A stretch of 5,982 nt of DNA, taken from assembly GCA_031263435.1 (NCBI GenBank), contig JAISFT010000057.1, positions 1 through 5,982 on the forward strand, given 5' to 3'. The translations under genes and the position numbers were made by a program. This document shows, piece after piece, positions 1 through 5,611 of this stretch. Within the stretch, counting starts at the first letter, position 1. Every line of letters starts with the position of its first letter. The DNA comes from Treponema sp. Its GTDB lineage: Bacteria > Spirochaetota > Spirochaetia > Treponematales > Breznakiellaceae. The notes beneath the pieces are model-generated. The model searched no databases, had not been told where the DNA came from, and saw only the letters and a list, made by a program, of their open reading frames with translations.

Positions 1-648
1 GCCCCCATGGACGAGGGGCTTATTTATGCCCGGGCGGTTCATGCCGGGGACCTATGGGACCGGGCGGAACGGTTTGATACCCTGGCCGGCGCCATTGCCG
101 GCTGTTCCCTGGTTATCGGCGCCACCCGCCGCCGGGGGCACCGCCGGAAGGCTCTTACCCTGGACCCGGCGGAAACCGCGGCCTATATCAAAAGCCGGCC
201 CGGTCCTTCGCCGGGGGGCAGTCCGGTTGCCCTGGTTTTCGGCAGCGAGCGGACCGGCCTGGACGCCCGGGAGCTTAGTCTCTGCAATATAGCCTCCCAT
301 ATTCCCGCCGCGGACGCCTTTCCTTCCCTGAACCTTTCCCACGCGGTGCAAATTTACGCCTATGAGCTTTTCCGTGCCCTGAGCCCCGCCGCGGTGGATG
401 TGCCGGGCCAATGGATTCCCCTGGACCGGCAGGGGGTAGACCTTTTGGTCCGCGGGGTAAGCGATTCCCTGGAATCCCTGGGGTTTTACAAACAGCCCGG
501 CCGGGAAGAGCAGGAAGATTTTTTTCGGGATGTCTTTTGCCGGGCGGGGCTCACGCTTCGGGAAGCCCGGTATATGGGGGATATTTTTGCCAAGGCGGCC
601 CGGCTGGGGAGGAAGGGGGAAGCTACCGCACAAAAAGACGGTATATAA
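1..648 (+). CDS. trmJ: TrmJ-like SpoU/TrmH-family RNA 2'-O-methyltransferase, 5' end cut by window edge
   Basis: The reading frame is open from base 1, so the first ATG seen (7) is probably internal and the true start lies upstream. Counting from that ATG, residues 78-85 (FGSERTGL) and 107-120 (SLNLSHAVQIYAYE) are the second and third SPOUT-fold motifs. They form the knotted AdoMet-binding site and resemble TrmJ closely (typical FGxERxGL and SLNLxxAVQ). The first motif, an NxGxxARAMKN-type segment, is absent and must lie upstream. The tail (about 168-200) looks like the small helical C-terminal segment of TrmJ proteins. TrmJ methylates the 2'-OH of nucleotide 32 in the tRNA anticodon loop; that specificity is inferred from family likeness, and a related tRNA or rRNA methylase is possible. 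The last 26 bases overlap the end of the opposing glycosyltransferase gene, leaving no room for a terminator between them. Confidence 0.85.
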   Translation, partial: APMDEGLIYARAVHAGDLWDRAERFDTLAGAIAGCSLVIGATRRRGHRRKALTLDPAETAAYIKSRPGPSPGGSPVALVFGSERTGLDARELSLCNIASHIPAADAFPSLNLSHAVQIYAYELFRALSPAAVDVPGQWIPLDRQGVDLLVRGVSDSLESLGFYKQPGREEQEDFFRDVFCRAGLTLREARYMGDIFAKAARLGRKGEATAQKDGI

Positions 649-1378
649 CCAGAAGAAATTTATAGTAAAAATAGGGGAAAATACGGAAAAAACGCAGGGG
701 ATGACGGAAACAGAAGCCCATCCATTCAAGACCGTGGTCAAAGGCGTATTGGGAAGGACGTTTTTTTCGTTTCGCGAAGACCTCGTAGAGATCGCTGCAC
801 CAGAGGCGGAGCCCCTGGCTGAGTTGGGCGTTGTTTTTGGCAATCCACTGTTCTTCCCCATGAACGCCCTTGCCCACCAGAAGAAGGGAAGGCGCAGCCT
901 TTCGGATGGCTTGCAGCAGTGTTCCCTCCTCCTGCTTTTTAAAGGACCCCACATACCGGCCGATGATGCGCAGCCGGGGAAAGGTCTGGCGGATGTTTTT
1001 TTCCGTCATTTGAAGAACCGATTTTTTCCCGCCCAGTAAATAGACAGAAAGCTCCCGTTCTTCCAGGATAGTAAGGAGGCTCACGATAAAATCAAAGGGC
1101 ATGTAACGGATAAGCCTCTTGCCGGTTAAAAACCGGGCGCCCCCCACCAGGCTTTTGGATATGGGAATAACCAGGGAGGCCCCGGTTACATAAGAACGGT
1201 ATTCCCCGCTCCGCCGGGCCCGCAGAAGATCCCAAAGGGAAAGCAAAACGATGTTTTTCCCGCCGGGGGCGTTCAAAATCTGATTAATACAATCCGCCAT
1301 GCGTTCCTGGGATAAAATATCCAGGGGCACTTTTAATAAACTGAGTCGTTCTTTAGCTGCGGGCTGTTCACCGTCCAC
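623..1378 (-). CDS. WecG/TagA/CpsF-family (GT26) glycosyltransferase, divergent at the usual catalytic positions
   Basis: This 251-residue protein has the layout of GT26 enzymes, which add a sugar (often ManNAc or ManNAcA) to a lipid-linked precursor of a surface polymer. Visible landmarks are the Rossmann-like segment around 111-117 (SVYLLGG), the segment LRIIGRYVGSF (136-146) in place of the usual GxxxGYF, SLLLVGKGVHGEEQW (164-178) in place of the family's VGxGxPxQExW, and a basic aromatic tail (219-251) that could sit on the membrane. The family's conserved Thr-x-Asn near the N terminus reads SLW here (47-49). The lpDG segment carrying the catalytic Asp reads IPIS (71-74), so the Asp is missing. 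The start is GTG at 1378, supported by GGAGAG 6 bases upstream, inside rsmE. The gene overlaps rsmE by 46 bases, so coupled translation is likely. Substrate is unknown; the family call is fairly sure and the activity is not. Confidence 0.8.
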   Translation of the reverse strand: MDGEQPAAKERLSLLKVPLDILSQERMADCINQILNAPGGKNIVLLSLWDLLRARRSGEYRSYVTGASLVIPISKSLVGGARFLTGKRLIRYMPFDFIVSLLTILEERELSVYLLGGKKSVLQMTEKNIRQTFPRLRIIGRYVGSFKKQEEGTLLQAIRKAAPSLLLVGKGVHGEEQWIAKNNAQLSQGLRLWCSDLYEVFAKRKKRPSQYAFDHGLEWMGFCFRHPLRFFRIFPYFYYKFLLVIYRLFVR

Positions 1379-2136
1379 GATGCGCTCTCCAAAAGAATTA
1401 TCCGTATTGCCGCCGCTCCGTACAGGGCAGCGGTTTCGGTTCTTAATACAGTATTTCCTATAATCAGGGGTTTAAATCCCGCCGCAAGAAACCGTACTAC
1501 TTCCCCGGAAGAGAATCCGCCTTCGGGGCCTACCGCCAGAGCGATAAATTCAGGGATAGAACTAAGATAGCCGTGTAAAGTGCCCTGTTCAAGGGGGTCC
1601 TGATGCATAAGGATACCCAGCGCGCCGGGATAACGGTTTTGCAAGGTTTTCCAATACTCAAGCAGGGCGTCTATTGTGTGGGGGGCGCGGATGGCGGTGG
1701 CGACCCGGGAACCGCTTTGCTGGCGGGCCTCCTTGATGATCCGTTCCCACCGCTCCCTTTTTTCCTCCCCCTCCCTGCCGGTCCCCGGTTTGGGGATCGA
1801 ATGTTCGGCGGTAAAGGGCACAATTTCGCTCAGGCCCCCTTCCGCGGCCTGTCGGACAATCAGGTCCATCTTGGCCCCCTTGGGCAGGGCCTGAAAGAGG
1901 ACCATGGGGGGCAGCGTATCCCTTGCGGGCTCCGGGTTAAAGATACATTTTCCCAAAAGGCAGGCCCCTTCCAGGGATTTGACCTGCACCGCCACTTCTT
2001 CCCCCTCGGGCAGACGGGCGTTAAACACGCTGCCCGGGGTAAGCCGCCTTACCCGGGCCAGATAATGATAATCCTTCCCGGTAAGACGGACCAGCCCCTG
2101 GGAATCGGGGGATTCTGTCAGGATAAAGCATTTCAT
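1333..2136 (-). CDS. rsmE: 16S rRNA (uracil(1498)-N3)-methyltransferase RsmE
   Basis: RsmE methylates N3 of U1498 in 16S rRNA within the 30S subunit, using AdoMet. The 267-residue product is slightly longer than typical RsmE (about 240-250). An N-terminal PUA-like RNA-binding part contains DYHYLARVRRLTPGS (22-36), corresponding to the family's HHLxxVLR segment. The C-terminal SPOUT domain shows ALPKGAKMDLIVRQAAEGG (83-101), EARQQSGSR (136-144), GPEGGF (203-208) and IGNTVLRTETAA (226-237), which are the hallmark AdoMet-binding knot motifs. The usual ELG after the Lys segment is EGG here. The ATG start is the only start codon available after the protease stop. The nearest strong ribosome site, AGGAGG at 2152-2157, is 15 bases away, longer than ideal. 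The gene lies 19 bases after the protease gene, and its end overlaps the glycosyltransferase gene, so it is the middle gene of an operon. Confidence 0.95.
   Translation of the reverse strand: MKCFILTESPDSQGLVRLTGKDYHYLARVRRLTPGSVFNARLPEGEEVAVQVKSLEGACLLGKCIFNPEPARDTLPPMVLFQALPKGAKMDLIVRQAAEGGLSEIVPFTAEHSIPKPGTGREGEEKRERWERIIKEARQQSGSRVATAIRAPHTIDALLEYWKTLQNRYPGALGILMHQDPLEQGTLHGYLSSIPEFIALAVGPEGGFSSGEVVRFLAAGFKPLIIGNTVLRTETAALYGAAAIRIILLESASWTVNSPQLKNDSVY
1385..1390 (-). promoter_or_regulatory. Shine-Dalgarno site deciding the GTG start of the glycosyltransferase gene
   Basis: GGAGAG on the minus strand lies 6 bases before the GTG at 1378 and inside the rsmE reading frame. No ATG start is available at this position, so this site is the main reason for choosing GTG. 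Confidence 0.6.
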
Positions 2137-2151
2137 TTGGCGGTATAGCGG

Positions 2152-2157
2152 CCTCCT
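2152..2157 (-). promoter_or_regulatory. AGGAGG ribosome-binding sequence overlapping the protease stop codon
   Basis: On the minus strand AGGAGG overlaps the TAG stop of the protease gene (2156-2158) and lies 15 bases before the rsmE ATG. The spacing is long. A ribosome ending on the protease gene would cover this site, which suits reinitiation on rsmE. Confidence 0.45.
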
Positions 2158-3643
2158 ATGATGCCAGGGGGATATCCTCCTCCAAAAGGGCTTCTTCCTG
2201 CAGGGCCTTGAGGGTTTTAGTGGTCCGCATCAAGGCGCCGTAGGTTCCGCCCCGAAGGATCTTTACCGCTTCCTGGAGCTGCACATCGTATTCCAGATCA
2301 TATATGGGCGCGATGCTCGTCCGGTTCTGTTCATTACGAACAAGACGGCTCAACAGGGCCTGGTCCAACTGATATTCGGTACTAAGCCGCCGGACAAAGG
2401 CGGCAACAAGGGCCTGGCTGGCGTTGGGGTTATCCGCGACAAAGGAGGGAATCTGGTTCGTACCGATGAGTTTGTTGAGTTTTTCCGCGTCATCGTCGGT
2501 AAATTCCGGGAACTTTATTTCCATATCCGGGGGGATGCCGACCTTATCGATGTTCACGTCGCTGGGGGTATAATAGCGGGCGGTGGTAATTTTGAACCCC
2601 GATTTATCCAGGGGATATACCTGCTGGACCGATCCCTTGCCAAAGGATTTTTCCCCCACCAGGTATGCCCGGCCCCGGTCTTTAAGGGCCCCGGCGACAA
2701 TCTCCGAAGCCGAAGCGGAACCGCGGTTGATAAGCACAATGACCGGGATATCCGCCGCGACAGCCGTATTCCGGCGGGCGTTAAACACGGCGTTTTCCGT
2801 AGGTATCCGGGACTTGGTACTCACCACCACCCCGCCGTCCAGGAAGAGGTCCCCGATCCCCACGGCGGATTGCAGGAGCCCCCCGTAATTGTTCCTGAGA
2901 TCCAGGATGAGTCCCTTGTATTTTTTGGAGCTAAACTCCGCAACCGCCTCCCGCGCCCGCTCCACGGTATTGGGGGTAAAGGTGATAAGCCGGAGGTACC
3001 CGATGTCGTCTATCATGGCATATTTGGTAGTCGGTACCTCGATGATGGCCCGGACAAGGGAAACGGGAAATTCCAGTTTTTCACCCCGCCGGATAAGGAG
3101 CTTAACCTCTACCCCCGGGGCTCCCCGCAGCCGGGTAAGGACCTCGTCCATGGTAAGCACATCCGTCGGTTCTCCGTTTATTTCGATAATCAGATCCCCC
3201 GGGGAAATTCCCGCCCTCCAGCCCGGGGTATCGTCGATAGGGGAGGCTACCTCTACATAGGGGGGCCGCCCGTCGGGCCGCTCCGCCAGGGGTTTGGAAA
3301 TATAAAGCCCCACCCCGCCGAAACTCCCCTGGGTGGTATCGTTCAGATCCATCATGTCCGCTTCCGCCAAAAAGGAAGAATAGGGGTCCTCCAGGGCGTC
3401 AAACATCCCCTTCATAGCCCCTTCGTAGAGGAGCTTTGGGTCCACCTCTTCCACATAATGCCGCTGGATAAAGTCAAAGACATTTTGCATAACCGAGATA
3501 TAACGCCGGATATCCTGGTCTTTGCTCTGCGCTTCCACCCGGGGGACTGTTGCCGCGATAAAAACAAGACACAGGATAATGGTGGAACCTACCCAGAGCA
3601 GCGAAAAGGGCAATTTTTCTCTTGAGATTAGTTTTTTATTCAT
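2156..3643 (-). CDS. ctpA: S41-family C-terminal processing peptidase (CtpA/Prc type), membrane-anchored
   Basis: This serine protease trims or degrades proteins from their C termini in the periplasm. The 495-residue product starts with a basic stretch and one hydrophobic segment (about 12-33), followed by VPRVEA, so it is a signal anchor or a cleaved signal peptide. A PDZ domain covers about 107-187 (GSFGGVGLYIS to LLIRRG) and would hold the substrate C terminus. The S41 core follows: ILDLRNNYGG (246-255), RGSASASEIVAGAL (307-320) and GEKSFGKGSVQ (330-340). By alignment to CtpB and Prc, where nucleophile and general base are 25 residues apart, the catalytic residues are Ser311 and Lys336, with Gln340 as third member. 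About 110 extra residues (380-495) form a C-terminal extension, as in many longer Ctp proteins. The start has a good ribosome site (AGGGG, 7 bases upstream). It is the first gene of the protease-rsmE-glycosyltransferase cluster. Confidence 0.95.
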   Translation of the reverse strand: MNKKLISREKLPFSLLWVGSTIILCLVFIAATVPRVEAQSKDQDIRRYISVMQNVFDFIQRHYVEEVDPKLLYEGAMKGMFDALEDPYSSFLAEADMMDLNDTTQGSFGGVGLYISKPLAERPDGRPPYVEVASPIDDTPGWRAGISPGDLIIEINGEPTDVLTMDEVLTRLRGAPGVEVKLLIRRGEKLEFPVSLVRAIIEVPTTKYAMIDDIGYLRLITFTPNTVERAREAVAEFSSKKYKGLILDLRNNYGGLLQSAVGIGDLFLDGGVVVSTKSRIPTENAVFNARRNTAVAADIPVIVLINRGSASASEIVAGALKDRGRAYLVGEKSFGKGSVQQVYPLDKSGFKITTARYYTPSDVNIDKVGIPPDMEIKFPEFTDDDAEKLNKLIGTNQIPSFVADNPNASQALVAAFVRRLSTEYQLDQALLSRLVRNEQNRTSIAPIYDLEYDVQLQEAVKILRGGTYGALMRTTKTLKALQEEALLEEDIPLAS

Positions 3644-3650
3644 CTTTAAA

Positions 3651-3655
3651 CCCCT
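3651..3655 (-). promoter_or_regulatory. Ribosome-binding site of the S41 protease gene
   Basis: AGGGG on the minus strand lies 7 bases before the ATG at 3643, which supports that start. Confidence 0.6.
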
Positions 3656-3662
3656 AAATAAA

Positions 3663-3690
3663 ATCTTATTAATCCGGGAGGCTTTCTCAA
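3663..3690 (-). promoter_or_regulatory. Weak candidate promoter for the protease operon
   Basis: On the minus strand TTGAGA (3685-3690, five of six to TTGACA) is followed after 16 bases by TAAGAT (3663-3668, four of six to TATAAT). Transcription would start near 3656 and leave a leader of about a dozen bases. The -35 lies in one arm of the stem-loop at 3682-3712, which could let a regulator cover it. TATAAT sequences further up (3762-3767 and 3783-3788, minus strand) are alternatives but lack a recognisable -35. Confidence 0.3.
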
Positions 3691-3712
3691 AACAAGGCGG
3701 GTTTTGAAAAAG
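3682..3712. repeat. 12-bp inverted repeat with 7-base loop upstream of the protease gene
   Basis: CTTTCTCAAAAC (3682-3693) and GTTTTGAAAAAG (3701-3712) pair with one mismatch around AAGGCGG. The position, 39 bases before the protease ATG, fits an operator or a leader hairpin. It could also be a weak bidirectional terminator, since the arms begin or end in A/T runs. Confidence 0.6.
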
Positions 3713-3830
3713 AATCTGTTACCTTAAACCACCGCAAAACAAAGGATTCTACGATGGAGTTATTATACCTTATATTATTATCATTATATAGAATCAGAGC
3801 AACCGGCCCTGCCACAACATGCCTGCGCCG
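3713..3830. other. AT-rich intergenic stretch without a gene
   Basis: No supported gene here. GATTCTA (3745-3751) and TAGAATC (3789-3795) are perfect 7-base inverted arms around a 37-base, very AT-rich centre that holds two minus-strand TATAAT hexamers. This could be an upstream promoter region for the protease operon or a site of easy strand opening. No function is shown. Confidence 0.4.
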
Positions 3831-3978
3831 GGGGCGGCAAACGCCTCCGGCCCGCAGGATGGACGGCAACTTTATGGGGATAAACGCCGTTTTTGCACTT
3901 AATTACGCCCCTACCGGTTATGGCGTTTACGTCTTGGTTCCGGGCCGCCATAACGCGGGCCGGAGGCGTATTGCCCCG
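3831..3978. repeat. Nested palindromic repeat, copy 1 (large hairpin)
   Basis: Two pairs of arms are nested. The outer pair is ACGCCTCCGGCCCGC (3841-3855) with its perfect 15-base complement (3955-3969), and flanking bases also pair imperfectly. The inner pair is TAAACGCC (3881-3888) with GGCGTTTA (3922-3929). The whole could fold into one hairpin of about 150 nt. Bases 3877-3973 recur inverted at 4158-4252. Overlapping open frames in several phases look like by-products of GC-rich symmetric sequence: they lack ribosome sites and family motifs. This looks like a non-coding dispersed repeat of REP or MITE type; whether it recurs elsewhere in the genome cannot be seen here. Confidence 0.75.
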
Positions 3979-4157
3979 GGAAAGGTATGTTGTCCCCTTG
4001 TGGGAGAAAGCTTTATACCCCAAAAACTTATCCTGGTATATCCTGCCCCACAAAGCCTCTTCCCCCTATCAGCCGGGAAAAGCGTCTCGTCCCGGCATAA
4101 AAGCCGGTTGACCCAAACAAGGTGAGCCGGGAGGGGATCAAAAGGCCTGTGGGGGCG
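3979..4157. other. Structured spacer between the two palindromic repeat copies
   Basis: No supported gene. Two further hairpins are visible. The first has outer arms TTGTGGG (3998-4004) and CCCACAA (4047-4053) enclosing TATACC (4014-4019) and GGTATA (4035-4040). The second has GCCGGGA (4072-4078) and TCCCGGC (4090-4096) around an 11-base loop. With the repeat copies on either side, nearly all of 3831-4252 can fold, suggesting that the whole block is one composite element. Confidence 0.5.
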
Positions 4158-4252
4158 CAATAGCCTCCGCCCCGCGTTATGGCGGCTCAGGACCAGGCTT
4201 AAACGCCATGGCCGATGAAGGCATAATTAAGTACAAAAAGGGCGTTTATCCC
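4158..4252. repeat. Palindromic repeat, copy 2 (inverted relative to copy 1)
   Basis: The reverse complement of this stretch aligns with 3877-3973 at about 80 of 97 columns by hand, with two single-base gaps. The inner arms TAAACGCC (4200-4207) and GGCGTTTA (4241-4248) are kept perfectly, while the DNA between them has changed. The outer 15-base arm of copy 1 has no partner beyond 4252, so this copy is shorter or has lost that side. The left end of the IS110 element begins 22 bases further on. Confidence 0.75.
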
Positions 4253-4278
4253 GAAATTATGATAAAAACATGCGGTTA

Positions 4279-4287
4279 TCCGGTATA
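4279..4287 (+). other. Left-end donor half-site matched by the bridge RNA
   Basis: TCCGGTATA is the exact reverse complement of TATACCGGA at 4459-4467 in the leader RNA, so the RNA can pair with this DNA top strand as a right-donor guide does in IS621. It starts two bases after the proposed GT core. Confidence 0.75.
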
Positions 4288-4289
4288 GT
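4284..4289 (+). promoter_or_regulatory. Candidate -10 box for the bridge RNA and transposase
   Basis: TATAGT differs from TATAAT at one base and would start transcription near 4296, just before the first stem of the predicted RNA. No convincing -35 lies 17 bases upstream in the integrated copy (GATAAA at 4261-4266). A -35 may instead be supplied by the right end (TTGACT, 5622-5627) when the ends are joined in the circle, but that spacing would be 21 bases. Confidence 0.4.
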
Positions 4290-4391
4290 GTAGGTGTTCG
4301 GAAGAACAGCTACCGGTTGTAATGCTGTTTGGGGCAGCAATGACCCCGATATCCCGAATAACAACCGGTAGAGTAGCTGCTTACGCAGCAA

Positions 4392-4435
4392 TCAGAATGC
4401 ATTTGCTTCTTGGGGAATGGCCCTATCAGTCATTA
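4392..4435 (+). other. Probable target-binding loop of the bridge RNA
   Basis: In IS621 the target-binding loop lies between the 5' stem and the donor loop, which points to this stretch. It holds GCAA/TTGC arms (4388-4391 with 4403-4406) around an 11-base loop and the stem at 4412-4439 with loop 4420-4430. No segment matches the present left flank (ACATGCG before the core) or right flank convincingly, so the guides are not assigned. Confidence 0.4.
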
Positions 4436-4440
4436 CCCCG

Positions 4441-4449
4441 CATAGACGT
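4441..4449 (+). other. Left-donor guide in the bridge RNA
   Basis: CATAGACGT is a perfect 9-base copy of the right terminus at 5633-5641. Read as CATAGAC plus core GT it would pair with the bottom strand of the right end, as the left-donor guide of IS621 does. Confidence 0.75.
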
Positions 4450-4458
4450 ATGGTCCAG

Positions 4459-4467
4459 TATACCGGA
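4459..4467 (+). other. Right-donor guide in the bridge RNA
   Basis: TATACCGGA is the perfect reverse complement of the left terminus at 4279-4287. It would pair with the top strand of the left end. Confidence 0.75.
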
Positions 4468-4496
4468 GTTCTGCCGAACATACAATCTTTTTTTCC

Positions 4497-4502
4497 AGGA
4501 GG
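4497..4502 (+). promoter_or_regulatory. Strong ribosome-binding site of the transposase gene
   Basis: AGGAGG lies 5 bases before the ATG at 4508 and fixes the start. The same frame is open back to an ATG at 4322, but that extension would run through the bridge RNA stems and has no ribosome site. Confidence 0.85.
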
Positions 4503-4507
4503 CTCCC

Positions 4508-5611
4508 ATGACCTTTATCGGTATCGACCTGCATACCAACCGGTTTACCTGCTGTTACCGGGACGGACGCTTATCAGACCGTCCCGAGGACCGGGTAACG
4601 AAGACCTTTGAACTGGACGAGTCGGGGCTGGCGGCGTTCTATGCCACCCTGACTGAAGACACCTATGTACTAGTGGAAGCGACGATCACCACCTTTTCGT
4701 TTGTCCGATTATTCAAGGACCAAGTGAAAGAGGTCATCATCGGTAATACCTACCAGTTAAAGCAGATAAGCCTTGCCCGGAACAAGACGGACAAGCTAGA
4801 TGCGGACAAGCTGTGCCAGGCGCTGAAGGCGCAGGTCCTCTCCGGGGTACAGCAGATCGTCCCGGTGACCCTTCCTTCTGAGGAGATACAAGGGTTACGG
4901 AGCCTGTTCAGCACGTACCGGCTGTACCGGAAGCAGAATGTCCAACTGAAGAACCGTATCCACTCCCTCTTGAAGGAACAGTTGTACGGTTTCACGCAGG
5001 AAGAGATATTTGACCGGCAGAGCCGGGAGAAGATCCGCAAGATTTCAGAAGACCCGATACTGAGTTTCCAGATAAATCAGTTGATGGACCGGCTTGAACG
5101 GGATGAGGGGGATGCGGAGGCTATCAAGGAGCGGGTGCTGGCAGCGGCGGAACCGTTCATGGCCGAGATCGGGATTCTTACCAGCATGAAGGGGGTCAGC
5201 GTCTTCATTGCGATAGCGATCATCGCGGACATCATCGAGGTGAACCGGTTCAAGGACTCCAAGCATTTCACCAGTTATCTGCGGTCAGCCCCGCGGGCAG
5301 CGAACTCGAACACGACGGTGAAGAACCGGGGGACGAACAAGATGGGGCGGAAGCTGTCGTCAACCCTGCTGACGCAATCGCTGAACCATGTGATGAACGC
5401 AAGCGGGAAACTGCGGAGGTGGTATGAGAGGCTGTGCGAATACAAGAAGGCTGGTTTGGTAAGGACAGGACTGAGGAGGCGGGTAGTGGCGGAAATCTGT
5501 CAGATGCTGAAGAAAGGGGAGTACCACTATGGGAGGGATCCGGTCAACCATGAGGGGAAGATGACAGCTTACCGCCGTTTTCTGGAGAAACAAAAAAGAA
5601 TGCGAATTTGA
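4508..5611 (+). CDS. IS110-family DEDD transposase (RNA-guided recombinase)
   Basis: The enzyme cuts and rejoins donor and target DNA under the direction of the bridge RNA. The 367-residue product has an N-terminal RuvC-like DEDD domain (about 1-160) with Asp7 (FIGIDLHT), Glu57 (VLVEAT), Asp95 and Asp98 (KTDKLDAD), matching the spacing of IS621 (D11, E60, D102, D105). A helical, charged linker follows (about 135-215). The C-terminal Transposase_20-like domain starts near 220 (LTSMKGVSVFIAIAIIADI) and continues through FKDSKHFTSYLRSAPRA to KMGRKLSSTLL. The serine that attacks DNA in this family is probably Ser267, in the sequence NSN where relatives usually have SG. The start at 4508 is set by AGGAGG. 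The gene is intact, without frameshift or internal stop. Confidence 0.93.
   Translation: MTFIGIDLHTNRFTCCYRDGRLSDRPEDRVTKTFELDESGLAAFYATLTEDTYVLVEATITTFSFVRLFKDQVKEVIIGNTYQLKQISLARNKTDKLDADKLCQALKAQVLSGVQQIVPVTLPSEEIQGLRSLFSTYRLYRKQNVQLKNRIHSLLKEQLYGFTQEEIFDRQSREKIRKISEDPILSFQINQLMDRLERDEGDAEAIKERVLAAAEPFMAEIGILTSMKGVSVFIAIAIIADIIEVNRFKDSKHFTSYLRSAPRAANSNTTVKNRGTNKMGRKLSSTLLTQSLNHVMNASGKLRRWYERLCEYKKAGLVRTGLRRRVVAEICQMLKKGEYHYGRDPVNHEGKMTAYRRFLEKQKRMRI

Larger units (their letters stand above)
4296..4487 (+). ncRNA. IS110 bridge RNA (guide RNA of the recombinase)
   Basis: The leader carries several stems. The first is CAGCTA-CCGGTTGT (4307-4320) with ACAACCGG (4361-4368) and TAGCTG (4374-4379), or a continuous 11-bp CTACCGGTTGT/ACAACCGGTAG pairing (4310-4320 with 4361-4371). 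Next are GCTGC-TTAC-GCAGC (4376-4389), then GGGGAATG with CATT-A-CCCC around an 11-base loop (4412-4439), then GTTC-TGCC-GAAC (4468-4479). CATAGACGT (4441-4449) is identical to the right end at 5633-5641. TATACCGGA (4459-4467) is the complement of the left end at 4279-4287. The two are 9 bases apart and in the order of left-donor then right-donor guide, as in the IS621 bridge RNA. The length is near the 177 nt of that RNA. A T7 run (4488-4494) follows. The 5' and 3' ends are estimates. Confidence 0.8.

Noticed and set aside
52..954. Minus-strand 300-residue open frame
   Set aside because: It is a shadow of the trmJ-like and glycosyltransferase genes; its proline- and glycine-rich composition is typical of an antisense frame.
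2870..3625. Plus-strand 251-residue open frame opposite the protease
   Set aside because: It is antisense to a clear S41 protease and has no motif of its own.
3784..4053. Minus-strand 89-residue open frame over the same repeat
   Set aside because: It has the same cause and no start signal or family motif.
4072..4096. Rho-independent terminator
   Set aside because: The GC-rich stem is present but no T run follows on either strand, and no gene ends next to it.
3754..4125. Plus-strand 123-residue open frame over the palindromic repeat
   Set aside because: There is no ribosome site and no domain. Its sequence follows from GC-rich inverted repeats that are open in several phases.
3831..4157. 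CRISPR array
   Set aside because: The repeats are inverted, few and unevenly spaced; there are no regular direct repeats with spacers.
4322..4507. Longer transposase reading frame starting at 4322
   Set aside because: It would translate the bridge RNA stems and has no ribosome site, whereas ATG 4508 has AGGAGG at ideal spacing and begins with the conserved Asp segment.
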